Positions 59,760 through 64,000 of a stretch of DNA of 64,000 nt are shown in pieces. Position 1 is the first letter of the stretch. Each line of letters opens with the position of its first letter. The notes below the pieces were generated by a model, which saw nothing but the letters and a program-made list of their open reading frames with translations, made no database searches and had not been told where the DNA came from. The stretch comes from Tachypleus tridentatus (taxonomy: Eukaryota; Arthropoda; Merostomata; Xiphosura; Limulidae), in NCBI RefSeq assembly GCF_004210375.1, contig NC_134830.1, forward strand, positions 2,356,001 through 2,420,000, read 5' to 3'. The position numbers and the translations under genes are program-made.

Positions 59760-62700
59760 CAAGATCGCAGGTTTTGTCATCTTCACAGTGTGAATACTAA
59801 ATCCTACTTTAATAAACACACAACTGTCCACGTTACACAGGTTTTGTCATCTTCACAGTGTGAATATTAAATCCTACTTTAATAAACATACAACTGTCCA
59901 CGTTACACAGGTTTTGTCATCTTCACAGTGTGAATACTAAATCCTACTTTAATAAACACGCAACTGTCCACGTTATACAGGTTTTGTCATTTTCACAGTG
60001 TGAATACTAAATCCTACTTAAATAAACACACAACTGTCCACGTTACACAGGTTTTGTCATCTTCACAGTGTGAATACTAAATCCTAATTTAATAAACACA
60101 CAACTGTCCACGTTACACAGGTTTTGTCATCTTCACAGTGTGAATACTAAATCCTACTTTAATAAACACGCAACTGTCCACGTTACACAGGTTTTGTCAT
60201 CTTCACAGTGTGAATACTAAATCCTACTTTAATAAACACGCAACTGTCCACGTTATACAGGTTTTGTCATCTTCAAAGTGTGAATATTAAATCCTACTTT
60301 AATAAACACGCAACAGTCCACGTTATACAGGTTTTGTCATCTTCACAGTGTGAATACTAAATACTACTTTAATAAACACACAACTGTCCACGTTACACAG
60401 GTTTTGTCATCATCACAGTGTGAATATTAAATCCTACTTTAATAAACATACAACTGTCCACGTTACACAGGTTTTGTCATCTTCACAGTGTGAATACTAA
60501 ATACTACTTTAATAAACACGCAACTGTCCACGTTATACAGGTTTTGTCATCTTCACAGTGTGAATACTAAATCCTACTTAAATAAACACACAACTGTCCA
60601 CGTTACACAGGTTTTGTCATCTTCACAGTGTGAATACTAAATCCTAATTTAATAAACACACAACTGTCCACGTTACACAGGTTTTGTAATCTTCACAGTG
60701 TGAATACTAAATCCTACTTTAATAAACACGCAACTGTCCACGTTACACAGGTTTTGTCATCTTAACAGTGTGAATACTAAATCCTACTTTAATAAACACG
60801 CAACTGTCCACGTTATACAGGTTTTGTCATCTTCAAAGTGTGAATATTAAATCCTACTTTAATAAACACGCAACCGTCCACGTTATACAGGTTTTGTCAT
60901 CTTCACAGTGTGAATACTAAATACTACTTTAATAAACACACAACTGTCCACGTTACACAGGTTTTGTCATCTTCACAGTGTGAATACTAAATCCTACTTT
61001 AATAAACACACAACTGTTCACGTTACACAGGTTTTGTCATCTTCACAGTGTGAATACTAAATCCTACTTTAATAAACACACAACTGTCTACGTTACACAG
61101 GTTTTTTCATCTTCACATTGTGAATACTAAATCCTACTTTAATAAACACACAATTGTTCACGTTACACAGGTTTTGTCATCTTCACAGTGTGAATACTAA
61201 ATCCTACTTTAATAAACACACAACTGTTCACGTTACACAGGTTTTGTCATCTTCACAGTGTGAATACTAAATCCTACTTTAATAAACACACAACTGTCCA
61301 CGTTACACAGGTTTTGTCATTTTCACAGTGTGAATACTAAATCCTACTTTAATAAACACACAACTGTCCACGTTACACAGGTTTTTCCATCTTCACAGTG
61401 TGAATACTAAATCCTACTTTAATAAACACACAACTGTCCACGTTACACAGGTTTTTCCATCTTCGCAGTGTGAATACTAAATCCTACTTTAATAAACACA
61501 CAACTGTCCACGTTACACAGGTTTTTCCATCTTCACAGTGTGAATACTAAATCCTACTTTAATAAACCGACAACTGTCCACATTAGACAGGTTTTGTCAT
61601 CTTCACAGTTTGAATACTAAATCCTACTTTAATAAACCCACAACTGTTCACGTTACACAGGTTTTGTCATCTTCACAGTGTGAATACTAAATCCTACTTT
61701 AATAAACACACAACTGTCTACGTTACACAGGTTTTGTTATCTTCACAGTGTGAATACTAAATCCTACTTTAATAAACACACAACTGTCTACGTTACACAG
61801 GTTTTGTCATCTTCACACTGTAAATACTAAATCCTACTTTAATAAACACACAATTGTCCACGTTACACAGGTTTTGTCATCTTCACAGTGTGAATACTAA
61901 ATCCTACTTTAATAAACACACAACTGTCCACGTTACACAGGTTTTGTAATCTTCACAGTGTGAATACTAAATCCTACTTTAATAAACACACAACTGTCCA
62001 CGTTACACAGGTTTTGTCATCTTCACAGTGTGAATACTAAATCCTACTTTAATAAACACACAACTGTCCACGTTACACAGGTTTTGTCATCTTCACAGTG
62101 TGAATACTAAATCCTACTTTAATAAACACACAACTGTCCACGTTACACAGGTTTTGTCATCTTCACAGTGTGAATACTAAATCCTACTTTAATAAACACA
62201 CAACTGTCCACGTTACACAGGTTTTGTCATCTTCACAGTGTGAATACTAAATCCTACTTTAAAAAACACACAACTGTCTACGTTACACAGGTTTTGTCAT
62301 CTTCACAGTGTGAATACTAAATCCTACTTTAATAAACACACAACTGTCCACGTTATACAGGTTTTGTCATCTTCACAGTGTGAATACTAAATCCTACTTT
62401 AATAAACACACAACTGTCCACGTTACACAGGTTTTGTCATCTTCACAGTGTGAATACTAAATCCTACTTTAATAAACACACAACTGTCCACATTACACAG
62501 GTTTTGTCATCTTCACAGTGTGAATACTAAATCCTACTTTAATAAACACACAACTGTCCAAGTTACACAGGTTTTGTCATCTTCACAGTGTGAATACTAA
62601 ATCCTACTTTAATAAACACACAACTGTCCACGTTACACAGGTTTTGTCATCTTCACAGTGTGAATACTAAATCCTACTTTAATAAACACACAACTGTCCA

Positions 62701-64000
62701 CGTTACACAGGTTTTGTAATCTTCACAGTGTGAATACTAAATCCTACTTTAATAAACACACAACTGTCCAAGTTACACAGGTTTTGTCATCTTCACAGTG
62801 TGAATACTAAATCCTACTTTAATAAACACACAACTGTCCACGTTACACAGGTTTTGTCATCTTCACAGTGTGAATACTAAATCCTACTTTAATAAACACA
62901 CAACTGTCCACGTTACACAGGTTTTGTCATCTTCACAGTGTGAATACTAAATCCTACTTTAATAAACACACAACTGTCCACGTTACACAGGTTTTGTTAT
63001 CTTCACAGTGTGAATACTAAATCCTACTTTAATAAACACACAACTGTTCACGTTACACAGGTTTTGTCATCTTCACAGTGTGAATACTAAATCCTACTTT
63101 AATAAACACACAACTGTCCACAGTTATACAGGTTTTGTCATCTTCACAGTGTGAATACTAAATCCTACTTTAATAAACACACAACTGTCCACGTTACACA
63201 GGTTTTGTCATCTTCACAGTGTGAATACTAAATCCTACTTTAATAAACACACAACTGTCCACGTTACACATGGTTTTGTAATCTTCACAGTGTGAATACT
63301 AAATCCTACTTTAATAAACACACAACTGTCCACGTTACACAGGTTTTGTCATCTTCACAGTGTGAATACTAAATCCTACTTTAATAAACACACAACTCTT
63401 CACGTTACACAGGTTTTGTCATCTTCACAGTGTGAATACTAAATCCTACTTTAATAAACACACAATTGTCCACACTATACGGGTTTTGTCATCTTCACAG
63501 TGTGAATACTAAATCCTACTTTAATAAACACACAATTGTTCACACTACACAGGTTTTGTCATCTTCACAGTGTGAATACTAAATCCTACTTTAATAAACA
63601 CACAACTGTCCACGTTACACAGGTTTTGTCATCTTCACAGTGTGAATACTAAATCCTACTTTAATAAACACACAATTGTCCACACTATACAGGTTTTGTC
63701 ATCTTCACAGTGTGAATACTAAATCCTACTTTAATAAACACACAACTGTCCACGTTACACAGGTTTTGTCATCTTCACAGTGTGAATACTAAATCCTACT
63801 TTAATAAACACACAACTGTCCACATTAAATATGGTTTTGTCATCTTCACAGTGTGAATACTAAATCTTACTTTAATAAACACACAACTGTCCACGTTACA
63901 CAGGTTTTGTCATCTTCACAGTGTGAATACTAAATCCTACTTTAATAAACACACAACTCTCCACGTTACACAGGTTTTGTCATCTTCACACTGTAAATAC
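59760..64000. repeat. 70-bp minisatellite
   Basis: About 60 units of 70 bp: ggttttgtcatcttcacagt, gtgaatactaaatcctactt, taataaacacacaactgtcc, acgttacaca. The left third carries recurrent variants (acgcaac, gttatac, tactactt) arranged in repeated blocks, while the rest is more homogeneous. Single-base insertions occur near 63121 and 63270. The array runs off the right edge. Confidence 0.96.

Overview
The window looks like AT-rich nuclear DNA of an arthropod, most likely a chelicerate; a horseshoe crab is my best guess. The reasons are two tRNA-derived SINE families whose tails I associate with Limulidae (from memory), a Penelope-like retroelement with a GIY-YIG endonuclease, Tc1 transposons, an arthropod-expanded uncharacterised protein family, and genes with small exons and canonical GT-AG introns. 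Nothing suggests a bacterial sequence: there are no operons or ribosome binding sites. Most long reading frames are by-products of tandem repeats.

By my rough sum about 39 kb of 64 kb (near 60%) is tandem repeat, in more than 20 unrelated families with units of 5 to about 100 bp. The largest are a nearly invariant 94-bp satellite (1-11964, about 126 units, running off the left edge), an 87-bp array with higher-order structure (20935-24368), a 32-bp array (42408-44885), a 29/95-bp array (50407-54630) and a 70-bp array (59760-64000, running off the right edge). Between them lie degraded mobile elements: about ten SINE copies, two Tc1-like transposons (19015-20130 and 57382-58925), a Penelope-like element (26846-32868) with a second fragment (59115-59740), and a non-LTR retrotransposon RNase H fragment (39590-40640).

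Three host-type coding loci can be supported. (1) A complete three-exon metallothionein gene on the + strand (46756-47859), encoding 57 residues with 12 cysteines and no aromatics, with a plausible promoter (TATA, one metal-response-like core, CRE, E-boxes) and polyadenylation signals. (2) On the - strand, the 3' end of a gene resembling the NSUN (RsmB-type) RNA methyltransferase family: one exon at 56995-57335 and a terminal exon at 49900-50403, in compatible phase, separated by a 6.6-kb intron made mostly of tandem repeats. (3) A frameshifted - strand copy (35349-36996) of an expanded uncharacterised family with treble-clef-like CxxC motifs.

The most striking pattern is that several minisatellites have grown out of functional sequence already at the site. 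The Penelope element carries about 28 tandem in-frame copies of its own reverse transcriptase YVDD catalytic motif plus two more internal arrays. The 29/95-bp array is built from the splice acceptor and first codons of the terminal exon of the NSUN-like gene. The exon 1/intron 1 boundary of the metallothionein gene coincides with sequence resembling the box A region of a SINE that lies in intron 1.
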